A stretch of 64,000 bases of DNA from Bradyrhizobium erythrophlei. GTDB taxonomy: Bacteria > Pseudomonadota > Alphaproteobacteria > Rhizobiales > Xanthobacteraceae. Below the pieces are notes generated by a model that did no database searches, was not told the DNA's origin, and saw nothing but the letters and a program-made list of their open reading frames with translations. Location of the stretch: the NCBI RefSeq assembly GCF_900129425.1, contig NZ_LT670817.1:7964001-8028000 (forward strand), written 5' to 3'. A program made the translations under genes and the position numbers. Positions 1 through 8,677 of this stretch are shown here, piece by piece (the first letter of the stretch is position 1; every line of letters starts with the position of its first letter).

Positions 1-82
1 GCTTCTCCAGGTCGAGCCTCTCGGCCTCCCGGCGATCCGACTCATACTCGTCGACAGGGGTGAGATTGGCTTTCTGAGCCAT
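1..82 (-). CDS. 5' end of an unidentified protein gene, cut by window edge
   Basis: The reverse strand has an ATG at 82-80 preceded by a strong GGGGAGG ribosome site 7 nt upstream, and the frame then stays open to the edge. The first residues read MAQKANLTPVDEYESDRREA, hydrophilic and charged, with no signal peptide. Only about 27 codons are visible, so the product cannot be named. Confidence 0.55.
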   Translation of the reverse strand, partial: MAQKANLTPVDEYESDRREAERLDLEK

Positions 83-356
83 TGCTTACCCTCCCCGTTT
101 TCTGTGACAGAAGCCAAACGGGTCCCAGGTTGAGTTCGTTCCGCTCCCAAAAAGAAAAGGCCTTGACCTTACCGCTCATCATCCGGATGCACCCAGACGT
201 AAGACGCGATCTCGCGCGTTTCCGTCAGCTTTGGATCATGTGCGCACGGGGACAAGCGAGGGACAGCGGCGCGATCGGGTCTCGGGGTAAAGTACGCCCG
301 CTACTCGACAACGAAGCTTTGGGCGGTTTACAGGTAACGTTTTGCGGGGGAGTTGA

Positions 357-764
357 ATGACCAAGAAGCTATCGATCGTCGTTGCGGCCATTGCTCTGGC
401 TTCGTGCGATGCAGGAAACGGCAAGAACGACATTATGGGGTTTATGCCAGGGATGAAAAAGGCTGACGTCCACGCACTTGCCGAGAGCCACAAGTGGAGG
501 TGCTTGAACGAGTCTAAGACAGGCGAGACTTGCTACACCATGAGTGGCGCGATGAGGGTCGCGTACGCGACCAACACGGAAGGATGGCCAGTGTCAGGGC
601 TGGCATTCGCATTCTATACCGATCAGAAGGTCCCGCTTGAGATCCAGGCTGAGGACATTTCAAAGCAATTTGGCAGAATGTTGCTCATCTCGAGGGACGA
701 GGACACTGGTCGTCAGAATTCCATACAAAATGTCAAACAATCAAACCCAACTCCGAAGTTCTGA
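357..764 (+). CDS. Small predicted lipoprotein of unknown function
   Basis: The 135-aa product begins MTKKLSIVVAAIALASC, a short lipoprotein signal peptide with an LASC lipobox that would lipidate Cys17. A GGGGGAG ribosome site lies just ahead of the ATG. The mature part is hydrophilic with two further cysteines near residues 50 and 60. The last 30 residues are low in hydrophobic content, and it is unclear whether they are native or the result of a frameshift. No family was recognised; an envelope-anchored role is inferred from the lipobox alone. Confidence 0.6.
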   Translation: MTKKLSIVVAAIALASCDAGNGKNDIMGFMPGMKKADVHALAESHKWRCLNESKTGETCYTMSGAMRVAYATNTEGWPVSGLAFAFYTDQKVPLEIQAEDISKQFGRMLLISRDEDTGRQNSIQNVKQSNPTPKF

Positions 765-842
765 GATGCCACCTCGAGTCTACAACAAAAACCACGGCGA
801 CGCCCCGCCTGATGCGGCCTACATGCGCGTTCGCCGATCACG

Positions 843-1138
843 GTGATCATTGAAGGGGAAGCGTCTGGAGCCGATAGGATGGCCGCTCAATGGGCGGAGA
901 GTCGAGGAGTGGATGTCGATCCATATCCGGCCGATTGGGACAACATCGATCGTCTAGGAGCAGTGGTGAAGCGCAACACCCGCGGCAAGCTTTACGATGC
1001 TCTTGCCGGCCACGTCCGCAACGAGAGAATGCTGAGAGAGGGTCGCCCGGACAGCGCTGTTGGTTTCCGGGCGGAAAAGGAACCCGCGATATGTGGGTCC
1101 GATGCCTTGAGTATGGGATTACGCCAGTTCGACCCTGA
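843..1138 (+). pseudogene. Truncated and frameshifted YspA/DUF2493-type SLOG protein gene
   Basis: From a GTG at 843 the frame reads VIIEGEASGADRMAAQWAES, then a segment ending RNERMLREGRPDSAVGF. This is the middle of the DUF2493 (YspA-related SLOG) family, thought to bind nucleotide-like ligands. At about 1065 the homology moves into the next frame, which continues PGGKGTRDMWVRCLEYGITP and stops at 1138. The GGKGT segment is the family's glycine-rich motif. The usual N-terminal strand and GGRDF-type motif are absent, so the gene has lost its 5' end and also carries a one-base shift. Confidence 0.65.
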
Positions 1139-1420
1139 CGGACTCCTCTTTCCTGGGTGCTCTGGCTTGGTGTTACGGACACCAAAGTTAGCCCGCGATA
1201 GGTTAGAGTCGCTCGCGGCAGGGGTAATCCTTGATGGGTAGGAACCCTTTTTAGAAATTCCGCGTTGACCATTTGCGGCGGGGGGTCCTCTCTCCGATGT
1301 GTGTGTAACACCTGCCGCCCGCGGCCCTGGCCCTTGCGGTTCCATAAGACGGGCCCCTTTGGCGGCAACCGACCCTCAAGCGCATAACGCCACCGAGCGG
1401 AGCGGAATGACAGGACGGCA

Positions 1421-2065
1421 ATGCGATATCTCAAGCTGGCAATCCTAGTTTTGGCATATGCGCTGATATCGCCCGCGTTTGCGCAAACCTGTTGCCCCGA
1501 GGGCTGCGCGCCAGAGGCCAACCGGTGCGTGACCACAGGTCCGCTGTGGACCAGATGCATTCCCATCGCCTGCGCCGAGGGTTCTGGAAGGCCGTCCGCC
1601 GGGTCCTCTGGCCCCACGCGCGAGCACCGAAAAAGCGCGGTGCCCGCCCGCCCGCTACGCACAGCGCGTACTTACGTCGCCCCACGTCAGATTCCCCCGC
1701 AGTGCCCATTGATGAATCCGACCAAAGCACAGGTCGACGAGGCGACCAATCAATGCGTGAACGCGTTGACCGGAAGTGCGCGGTTGCGGGGTTGCTTTTT
1801 CGAGGACGATGCCGGCAAAGCCGAAGACAAAAGGACTGGCCTGAGCTGCCCTGATCGTCAAGCTGCGCTGGCCAAGCAGTGTCGAAAACGCTGCGCCAAC
1901 TACGCATCCGATACGACCCATTTGGTGTGCACCGGCAGCTATCCGAACACCGTCTGGCATATCTCCTTTGGAGATATCTCGGGCGACACCGGTGAGTCCC
2001 CGCGTGTGGAGCGCTGCGGGCCTCGGCTAAGAAGCATCTTCGCGAAAAAGCCGCCACCGGGTTGA
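1421..2065 (+). CDS. Cysteine-rich secreted protein of unknown function
   Basis: The 214-aa product starts MRYLKLAILVLAYALISPAF followed by AQ, a clear Sec signal peptide with cleavage probably after FA. The mature protein has about a dozen cysteines, concentrated in the first 30 residues (CCPEGC) and around residues 110-160, which suggests a disulfide-stabilised periplasmic or exported protein. A terminator hairpin lies 17 nt beyond the stop, so this is probably a single transcription unit. No known family was recognised. Confidence 0.65.
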   Translation: MRYLKLAILVLAYALISPAFAQTCCPEGCAPEANRCVTTGPLWTRCIPIACAEGSGRPSAGSSGPTREHRKSAVPARPLRTARTYVAPRQIPPQCPLMNPTKAQVDEATNQCVNALTGSARLRGCFFEDDAGKAEDKRTGLSCPDRQAALAKQCRKRCANYASDTTHLVCTGSYPNTVWHISFGDISGDTGESPRVERCGPRLRSIFAKKPPPG

Positions 2066-2082
2066 GGACGGTAAGCCACATA

Positions 2083-2119
2083 AAAGCCCGCCGGCGCGAA
2101 CCGGCGGGCTTTGTTTTTT
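2083..2119 (+). terminator. Rho-independent terminator after the Cys-rich secreted protein
   Basis: A perfect GC-rich inverted repeat (AAAGCCCGCCGG / CCGGCGGGCTTT) around a 6-nt loop is followed by GTTTTTT. Confidence 0.85.
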
Positions 2120-2279
2120 CAGGCTTGATCGCGCACGATCGAGAGTACCGGTTTGACAGTTATTGGCCTGTCAGCCTCGAAGAAAACTTGCTCGTCTAAT
2201 CCATCATGATCGGCGATGCCGGATTCGGCGGGGTCTTGAACTATGATCCTGACGAGGACGTCACGCTCAACGGGGCCAA

Positions 2280-2468
2280 ATGTCGCTCCGCAGCGCGGTA
2301 GCCAAGGTTATGGCCTTATCGCCAGACGGTCGCATGGGGGCCACGATTTTAAGAAATGGCGAGCCGCCGATCCTGGACCGCGCGGAGATCGAGGCATTGC
2401 GGATTTACCGGGTTTCCAAGATCATCCCTGAGAGTGACGGCGCGCGGGCTCATCGGTTCGTCAAATGA
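2280..2468 (+). CDS. Possible small conserved protein
   Basis: The 62-aa reading frame contains the segment MALSPDGRMGATILRNGEPP and then LDRAEIEAL, which reads like a genuine small soluble protein, and a terminator follows at 2542. The ribosome site is weak and another frame overlaps the first half, so the start is uncertain. Function unknown. Confidence 0.35.
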   Translation: MSLRSAVAKVMALSPDGRMGATILRNGEPPILDRAEIEALRIYRVSKIIPESDGARAHRFVK

Positions 2469-2541
2469 ACTATACACACCCGAATCGTGGCATACTCGAT
2501 TTGCGGCGCGTTTGTGATCTCGCGTCGCTCTCCCGAACTGC

Positions 2542-2569
2542 ACCCCGTCGAGGGCCGACGGGGTTTTTT
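2542..2569 (+). terminator. Rho-independent terminator
   Basis: CCCCGTCG and CGACGGGG form a stem with a 5-nt loop, followed directly by TTTTTT. It would end transcription coming from the 2280-2468 region. Confidence 0.75.
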
Positions 2570-2744
2570 CGTATGTCCGGGTAGGCCAACGTCCGCTTTG
2601 CTTCGCATAACGGACTCAGGTCGGACATCGCGCCACGTCCGAAAAGTGCCAAAAGCAGACTTCGCGCTGTCTGCTGATTAGGTCAGCTTCGTACCCTGGC
2701 ATTGAAATTGCCCGGAGCAGGCGAACGTTTCCTGCCATCCCAAA

Positions 2745-4235
2745 TCAGTTACCGTTAGGAATGCAGGCATCGCTTCCGTTTCGTTTTTCATCTACAATCA
2801 AGTAGGTCCCGCGCTTGCCTGTAAAGATTAAATCTCCGGTCTCAGGATTTGTGCCACCCGAGACCGAAGAATCAAAGTCTATCCCTTTGCTGGTTAACGT
2901 CTCGCTGACCTTCAGTTCGCGATCAATTATCGAAACTTTGTCAGCAGAGAAAATGACAGCACGGTCTGCTTCCGGCCAATCGCTGACCATGATTACCGGG
3001 CTCGGAAACTCTATGGGAACATCAACCAACTCTTGGCCGCTCAATACTTTCAATCCAAGCGGCGTTTTTACAAGCGTGCGTTCGATGGCGGGCAAATCGT
3101 AAAACGTTGGATATTTCCCGATTTTTGTTCGCTCACCATTCTTAATTGAAACAACTTGCTTTCCATCATAGGTGAAAAGGCCTCCACTGCCGTCAATCAG
3201 GGCAACATTCAGAGATTTTAGAGCCGTCACTCTCCAGCCGGCCGCATCCCGCGGCGCGGCGCCGGCATCATCCGCGCCGCTTATGGGCTCGAATCCTCTA
3301 GTTGTAAGCTTTCGCCAACTTTGCCTCAGTAGCGACAGTCCGGGATGCCGCAGAACTTCACCGAGAGCGCCCCTAGCATATTGCAGCACTTCGCCGAACT
3401 GAGGGAGATAGGCAAAATCGCGATCCGCGCCATTCGCGTTAGTCGACGACAAAGTCTCGGCCAACAATACTGACTTGCCACCCTCGTCCGCTTTCGAAAT
3501 TCTTGTGACCGATTTCAATGAGACAAACAGTGCGGAGTTAGCCCCCGGCGAATCGAACACTCTTCCAAAAGCATCTTTATCCAGACTAGCCAGTTTCTGC
3601 CAATTGACATTGTCTAGAGAACCCCAAAGACGATGCGCAGTATCGATAACAATGACTGCCGGGATGGAGGGTGCATCATAAACACCGGCAATTCCGTCAG
3701 CCCCGGCTTTCATAAGACCGTCGGCTGGTTTCCATGGTTCAAGCGAGCCTATGCCAACCACCCATGCTTTGCCGTCCCGGCTTATAACGGTTTCGTGGGA
3801 TCGCGGCAGGACAAAGGGTGGAGAATAGCTGTAGTTAGGCTCTCCTATCGTTTGGAATGAATGCGCCCCGGGCTTAAGAACAGCAACCGCATGTGGGGCC
3901 CACGCCGAGGCAACTATTCGACCACTCCAAGGCTCGACCTTCCAATGGTCGTTAAATGCAAAGCTGCTGCGTGGGTCGGGATTTTGATCCAAATAGCTTG
4001 TCGGGTATGGTTCGCCATACGGAATTAGACGCCGATCCGACGAAATGGTATAGCGCGCACCTGTTCCTGTCGGCGTAAAAACCGGAGCCAGCCCGGGTAT
4101 TCGATGGAAGTTGCGCCCGATCAACAGATTTTTGCCGAGATCGCCAATCTTGACAATGCAGTACTGACCATCCGCGAGTGCGGTCACTGTAAGCGCTAAC
4201 CAAAGACCAATCGATATAAGAATTCTTCGAATCAT
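2745..4235 (-). CDS. Large secreted protein of unknown function, possibly a beta-propeller
   Basis: The start is placed at the internal ATG (4235), because it gives a good Sec signal peptide (MIRRILISIGLWLALTVTAL then ADG) and follows GGTGGGCG, whereas the upstream ATG at 4256 has no ribosome site. The roughly 496-aa product has repeated short beta-type segments with aromatic and glycine turns (for example SRDGKAWVVGIG, YDGKQVVSIKNG), which resembles a secreted propeller-like sensor or scaffold. Only two or three cysteines are present, and no catalytic motif is visible. It is isolated, with no clear operon partner. Its codon usage looks less GC-rich by eye than the mannose genes that follow, and it resembles in style the secreted genes at 60.7-64 kb. 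Confidence 0.65.
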   Translation of the reverse strand: MIRRILISIGLWLALTVTALADGQYCIVKIGDLGKNLLIGRNFHRIPGLAPVFTPTGTGARYTISSDRRLIPYGEPYPTSYLDQNPDPRSSFAFNDHWKVEPWSGRIVASAWAPHAVAVLKPGAHSFQTIGEPNYSYSPPFVLPRSHETVISRDGKAWVVGIGSLEPWKPADGLMKAGADGIAGVYDAPSIPAVIVIDTAHRLWGSLDNVNWQKLASLDKDAFGRVFDSPGANSALFVSLKSVTRISKADEGGKSVLLAETLSSTNANGADRDFAYLPQFGEVLQYARGALGEVLRHPGLSLLRQSWRKLTTRGFEPISGADDAGAAPRDAAGWRVTALKSLNVALIDGSGGLFTYDGKQVVSIKNGERTKIGKYPTFYDLPAIERTLVKTPLGLKVLSGQELVDVPIEFPSPVIMVSDWPEADRAVIFSADKVSIIDRELKVSETLTSKGIDFDSSVSGGTNPETGDLIFTGKRGTYLIVDEKRNGSDACIPNGN

Positions 4236-4781
4236 GAATCGCCCACCAGTCGCCATCGGATCATGGGTAGTTTATCTGCGCGTTGAACCAAGCAGAGTAC
4301 CTCATATGGGAAATTGCCTGGTAGGCCTCGCACGTTTGTAGAACATGCATTTCATTCAATATCTCCGTGAGGAGATAGGTGCTCAAACTAGATCGTGTAA
4401 TCGTGGGAGAATATCGGCGGATAACTGGCTAGTTTACCGCTGGTGACCGCGATCAATCAAATGCCGGGCAATCAAACGGCCGATGACCGTTATGGGTCAA
4501 ACTCGGAAGTGGAGAGCCATTCGCGGAGAGTCCGCTCTACCCCGATGAACGGACATCATCAGACCGCGCCGACTGGTCCGTTTCGCCAGAAACAGACATC
4601 GGCGCGGATCTTGTGTCGCGGGCAGCCGAACGGCTGGCCCTCACTAGAGATCAGCGACCGTCCTACCTCGCTCTTGAGGACGATCACCGCCGTCTTTTGC
4701 GAATGGATGCCCCCGCCTGCTAATCCTACGTAGGTGTTGACATTGCATGATGGTGAGCGCGGGGTTCGTGCGGGAGACGAC
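4236..4781. other. Mostly non-coding, with one open gene-like segment
   Basis: No complete gene is seen. On the + strand an open frame from 4487 to the TAA at 4723 (78 codons, no acceptable start) reads like part of a real protein, with segments such as GEPFAESPLYPDERTSS and SRAAERLALTRDQRPSYLAL. It may be the 3' part of a decayed gene. Confidence 0.3.
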
Positions 4782-4976
4782 GTGGCTAACAAATCGCAAT
4801 TTTCGATCGTTACTTGCCAGCGCAGCCCGGGGCGTTGGCTAGCGGCCATCACCCCGTACGCGCATTCCGGAATTTACATTCGAGGCCGGACGACAGTCAG
4901 CTTCGTTACGCCGGATGACTACGGGTCCGAGTCAGAAGCCATGTTCGCCGCGGAAAAGATCATCAAGGCGCTTTAG
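4782..4976 (+). CDS. Small conserved hypothetical protein
   Basis: The GTG at 4782 is preferred because CGGGAGACGAC places a GGGAG ribosome site 5 nt upstream; a longer GTG start at 4734 lacks one. The 64-aa product contains SIVTCQRSPGRWLAAITPYA, SGIYIRGRTTVSFVTPDDYG and a C-terminal EAMFAAEKIIKAL helix. I recognise it as the type of short rhizobial ORF that is widely conserved but uncharacterised. Confidence 0.55.
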   Translation: MANKSQFSIVTCQRSPGRWLAAITPYAHSGIYIRGRTTVSFVTPDDYGSESEAMFAAEKIIKAL

Positions 4977-5439
4977 GCAACTCGCGCAGCTTTGTGACGT
5001 GATGGTTTGGTCTCAGCGCCGACCTTTTTCGCATGGCCCACGAGAAGCGGGTTACACCGGATATTGTCCACATCCGGACCCACCATGCAAAGCCGCCGAC
5101 GCGTTGTTTGACATCTACCGACCGTGCGCTGTTTCAGCCACTTTGCTATCTTTTCGCGAAGGCGTTCGTCATGTGGCGAACAGTTCGGAGTGGCAGTGCT
5201 ATTCGTGGCATGATTTGGACCCGATATTGAACGTGATCAATTCGCTAGGGACACAGCAGGGATCAATTCGGCTGAGCAACGGTTGTAATTTGGTATCGGA
5301 GTAGCCATCTCGTTAGATAGCGCATTCGGATCGTTTCGTAGCGTTCCCGAAGCGCGCCGCTTTAGCCTCGCCAAATCTTATCCAGGTATCGACCAACGGC
5401 ATATCGCTTCGATATGCGCGTTACGGGTCAGGACAACCG
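4977..5439. other. Intergenic stretch, no gene seen
   Basis: Reading frames here have no plausible start, ribosome site or family resemblance. The 3' end presumably contains the promoter of the mannose operon beginning at 5440, but no confident -35/-10 pair was found. Confidence 0.4.
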
Positions 5440-6360
5440 ATGGCCATCGAACATGCCTCGGTGCAGGTCGTGCACAAGCCCTGGGGAGTCACCGATCTCC
5501 GGCCGTGGAGCAATGTTGACGGTTCTGGTGGCGCGGTCGGAGAGTTGTGGTTTCACCGACCAGATCAAACCGCGCCGGTTACCGCATTGCTGCTCAAGCT
5601 GTTGTTTACCAGCGCGCCGTTGTCGATCCAGGTTCATCCCGACGATGCCTTTGCGCGTTCGATAGGCCTGCCGAACGGCAAGAGTGAGGCATGGTATATT
5701 CTGTCGGCGTCGCCGGCGGCGCAGGTGGCCGTCGGATTGAAACGGCGTCTCAATCCAGAACAATTGCGCGCGTCAATCAGGAACGGCTCCATAGCCGATC
5801 TGATTCAATGGCGACCGGTCGTCAAAGGCGACGTGATCTTCGTGCCCGCGGGCACGATCCACGCCATAGGCGCGGGCATCGTGCTTGCCGAAATACAGCA
5901 GTGGAGCGACGCGACATTCCGTCTGTTCGACTATGGCCGGCAGCGCGAGTTACACGAAGACAGAGCTGTGGCCGTTTCCGACGCCGGGCCTGTTCAGATT
6001 CAATCCGCTCCGCGGCGTCTTTCCACCGAACGAACGCTTCTCACCGCTAGCCCCCATTTCGTGCTTGAACGGATCGATCTGTCGGCGAACACAAGCTGGG
6101 CACTCAATACCGATCGGGAGATGTGGTTTCTGGTGCTCGATGGCCGCGCGGCGATCGGACTGGCCGCGGCATCGGTCGGCGAGGCGATCTTCATCGGTGA
6201 CGAACATGCAAGCGTCGAGGTCGGGCCCGATGGGTTCAGTGGCCTGATCGCCTATCCGGGGGCGGATCCCATCCCTTCCTTGTTGCGGGCCCTGGCCGGG
6301 GGCTCCATCAAATCAACCGCCGTTTCCCTTCCGCAATTTGAGATCGAGGTGCGGTCGTGA
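5440..6360 (+). CDS. manA: Class I mannose-6-phosphate isomerase
   Basis: The product (306 aa, the short bacterial form) interconverts mannose-6-phosphate and fructose-6-phosphate. The cupin zinc ligands are all visible: Gln64 and His66 in SIQVHPDD, Glu83 in GKSEAWYIL and His141 in VPAGTIHAIGAG, followed by the family motif EIQQWSDATFRLFDYGR. It is the first gene of a three-gene block, and its stop overlaps the GTG start of the next gene by 4 bp, indicating translational coupling. The context (glycosyltransferase and GH130 protein) suggests that it feeds or drains a mannose-containing glycan rather than serving general sugar uptake. It is a cytoplasmic enzyme. Confidence 0.88.
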   Translation: MAIEHASVQVVHKPWGVTDLRPWSNVDGSGGAVGELWFHRPDQTAPVTALLLKLLFTSAPLSIQVHPDDAFARSIGLPNGKSEAWYILSASPAAQVAVGLKRRLNPEQLRASIRNGSIADLIQWRPVVKGDVIFVPAGTIHAIGAGIVLAEIQQWSDATFRLFDYGRQRELHEDRAVAVSDAGPVQIQSAPRRLSTERTLLTASPHFVLERIDLSANTSWALNTDREMWFLVLDGRAAIGLAAASVGEAIFIGDEHASVEVGPDGFSGLIAYPGADPIPSLLRALAGGSIKSTAVSLPQFEIEVRS

Positions 6361-8642
6361 CGCCGATCCGCCGTATCGCCTTCATCGGCAATTCGTTGCC
6401 CCGCCGCTGCGGGATAGCCACTTTCACAACCCACCTTCAGCAAGCCGTAGCGGCCTCGTATCCCGCTCTTGAGACAAGCATCGTTGCCATGACCGATCAT
6501 GGTCAGGTTTACGATTATCCTGCGGCGGTCGCTCTGCAGATCGAGGCCGACGATGTTGACGCGTACGCAGGCGCCGCAAATTTCTTGAACGCCGGCCGCT
6601 TCGACACGGTTTGTCTGCAGCACGAATTCGGAATTTTCGGTGGCGAAGTGGGTGCACACATCCTTGTGCTGCTGTCGGGCCTCACCATGCCGGTGGTGAC
6701 GACGCTCCATACCGTGCTGGCCGATCCGACCGCGGTGCAGCGCGCGGTGCTGATGGGCGTCGTCGAGGCGTCGTCGAAGATCGTCGTGATGGCGGGAAAG
6801 GCGCGCGAGCTGCTTCGCAGCGTCTATCATGTGCCTGACGACAAAATCGAAGTCATTCCCCACGGCATTCCCGATGTTGCGTTTGTCGCGCCGGATGTGG
6901 CCAAGACCAGGCTCGGGTTTGGCGGAAAGCCGGTTATTCTAACCTTCGGCCTGCTGTCTCCCAACAAAGGCATCGAGGTCATGATCGATGCCATGCCGTC
7001 TATCCTGCAACGCCGCCCTGATGCGGTTTATGTGGTGCTCGGTGCGTCTCATCCCAATCTGGTCCGGGAGCAAGGCGAGGCCTATCGCGAGAGCCTGACG
7101 GCGCGCGTGCGCGAACTGGGCGTTGAAGACCACGTGGTGTTCCTCGACCAGTTCGTGGATCAGACCACATTGCTCGAATTCATTTCGATGTGCGACATCT
7201 ACGTCACGCCCTATCTCAACGAAGCCCAGATGACGTCAGGTACGCTGGCCTACAGCTTCGGACTGGGAAAGCCGGTGGTCTCGACGCCCTATTGGCACGC
7301 GCGCGAATTATTGGCTGATGGACGCGGCGTTCTGGTGCCGTTTGGCAACGCGACGGCGATCGGCAAAGAAATCGCGGCATTGCTCACCGATGACCCTCGG
7401 CGGCAGGCGATGTGCGAGCGAGCCTATGCTGTCAGCCGAACAATGACATGGGAGCGCACCGCCGAGCGTTACATCTCCGTCTTCACGAGCGCGCGGCAGG
7501 GTCACTGGCTCAAGATTATTCCACGATCTGGCAAGGGGGCACCTGAACAGCAAAGCGCTGCCGTGCCTGATATGCAAATCGGTCATTTCCTGTCGATGTG
7601 CGACGATACCGGTTTGTTTCAACATGCCGTGCATTCGGTGCCTGATCGCTCCCACGGCTATTGCGTGGATGACAACGCCCGCGCGTTGCTGTTGGCCTGC
7701 GCGCTGAACAATCCGGGCGAACAGCGCCTGTCGGAGGTTCTGACCGCCCGCTTTGCCGCTTTCGTGCAGCATGCGTGGAATCGCGACACAAGGCGATTTC
7801 GCAATTTCATGAGCTTCAATCGAGCCTGGCTTGAAGACAGTGGTTCCGAAGACAGCCATGGGCGAACGCTGTGGGCCTTGGGTGAGTGCGCGCGCAGAGA
7901 TGCAAGCTCGTCACGACGCCTGTGGGCTTCCGCTCTGTTCGCCGAGGCGTTGTCGACCGCGGAGACTTTTCGTTCACCCCGCGCCTGGGCGTTCACGCTG
8001 CTGGGATTGGGTCCTTATTGCGCTGTCACTTCGGATGATCTTCGCGCGCAAGAGGTCCGGCGGTTTCTTGCCGACAGGTTGATGTCCGCTCTGGCCGCGG
8101 TCGAGACGCAGGACTGGGTGTGGTTCGAGGAAGGGTTGGCGTATGACAACGCGCGCCTGTCGCAGGCCCTGATGCTGACGGGCATGGCAACCCAAACGCC
8201 CGCTTATGTCGATACCGGATTGAGATCCCTGCGCTGGCTAATGACCCGCCAAACGGCACCGGAGGGTCATTTCCGGCCGGTCGGCACGGCCGGTTTCGGT
8301 GAACGGCGGCAACATCCGCGCGCCTTCGATCAGCAGCCCGTGGAAGCCACTGCGACCATTGCGGCCTGCCTGACGGCGTGGCGGGCAAATGGCGATGCCG
8401 AATGGGAAGCCATCGCAACCAACGTCTTCGCCTGGTTTCTCGGCAGCAATGATCTGTCCGTGGCGCTGGTCGATCTACATACCGGAAGCTGCCGTGACGG
8501 ACTGCATCCCGACCGCGCCAATGAAAATCGCGGCGGCGAGTCGGTGGTGTCCTATCTTCTCGGTCTTGCCGAGATTCGCCAACTTGCACGCGTTAATATC
8601 GGTCCGACAAAACCTCCGGTACTTGCCGCCGTCGGTGCTTGA
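6357..8642 (+). CDS. GT4 glycosyltransferase fused to an alpha-helical glycan-active-type domain
   Basis: The 761-aa protein starts at a GTG overlapping the manA stop. Residues 1 to about 385 form a GT-B, GT4-family transferase: N-terminal GNSLPRRCGIATFTTHL, then VIPHGIPDV, ILTFGLLSPNKGIEVMIDAM and the donor-site region TSGTLAYSFGLGKPVVSTPY. From about 400 onward there is a second domain rich in paired helices (GYCVDDNARALLLACAL, EDSHGRTLWALGECA, VWFEEGLAYDNARLSQALML), typical of an alpha/alpha toroid seen in glycan-processing enzymes. No membrane segment or signal peptide is present. With ManA and a GH130 protein, a GDP-mannose or mannose-1-phosphate-linked transferase is inferred; the acceptor is unknown. 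Confidence 0.78.
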   Translation: MTPIRRIAFIGNSLPRRCGIATFTTHLQQAVAASYPALETSIVAMTDHGQVYDYPAAVALQIEADDVDAYAGAANFLNAGRFDTVCLQHEFGIFGGEVGAHILVLLSGLTMPVVTTLHTVLADPTAVQRAVLMGVVEASSKIVVMAGKARELLRSVYHVPDDKIEVIPHGIPDVAFVAPDVAKTRLGFGGKPVILTFGLLSPNKGIEVMIDAMPSILQRRPDAVYVVLGASHPNLVREQGEAYRESLTARVRELGVEDHVVFLDQFVDQTTLLEFISMCDIYVTPYLNEAQMTSGTLAYSFGLGKPVVSTPYWHARELLADGRGVLVPFGNATAIGKEIAALLTDDPRRQAMCERAYAVSRTMTWERTAERYISVFTSARQGHWLKIIPRSGKGAPEQQSAAVPDMQIGHFLSMCDDTGLFQHAVHSVPDRSHGYCVDDNARALLLACALNNPGEQRLSEVLTARFAAFVQHAWNRDTRRFRNFMSFNRAWLEDSGSEDSHGRTLWALGECARRDASSSRRLWASALFAEALSTAETFRSPRAWAFTLLGLGPYCAVTSDDLRAQEVRRFLADRLMSALAAVETQDWVWFEEGLAYDNARLSQALMLTGMATQTPAYVDTGLRSLRWLMTRQTAPEGHFRPVGTAGFGERRQHPRAFDQQPVEATATIAACLTAWRANGDAEWEAIATNVFAWFLGSNDLSVALVDLHTGSCRDGLHPDRANENRGGESVVSYLLGLAEIRQLARVNIGPTKPPVLAAVGA

Positions 8643-8677
8643 AATTTCACCTCCTACTCCAGCGGGCCGAGGACACC

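Noticed and set aside
847..1662. 271-aa reverse open frame across the SLOG pseudogene and secreted protein gene
   Set aside because: Arg/Pro/Ser-rich composition typical of an antisense shadow, and it overlaps two better supported genes.
2206..2301. Short frame MIGDAGFGGVLNYDPDED resembling the start of a relaxase
   Set aside because: Only 31 codons and a weak resemblance; no mobilisation genes nearby.
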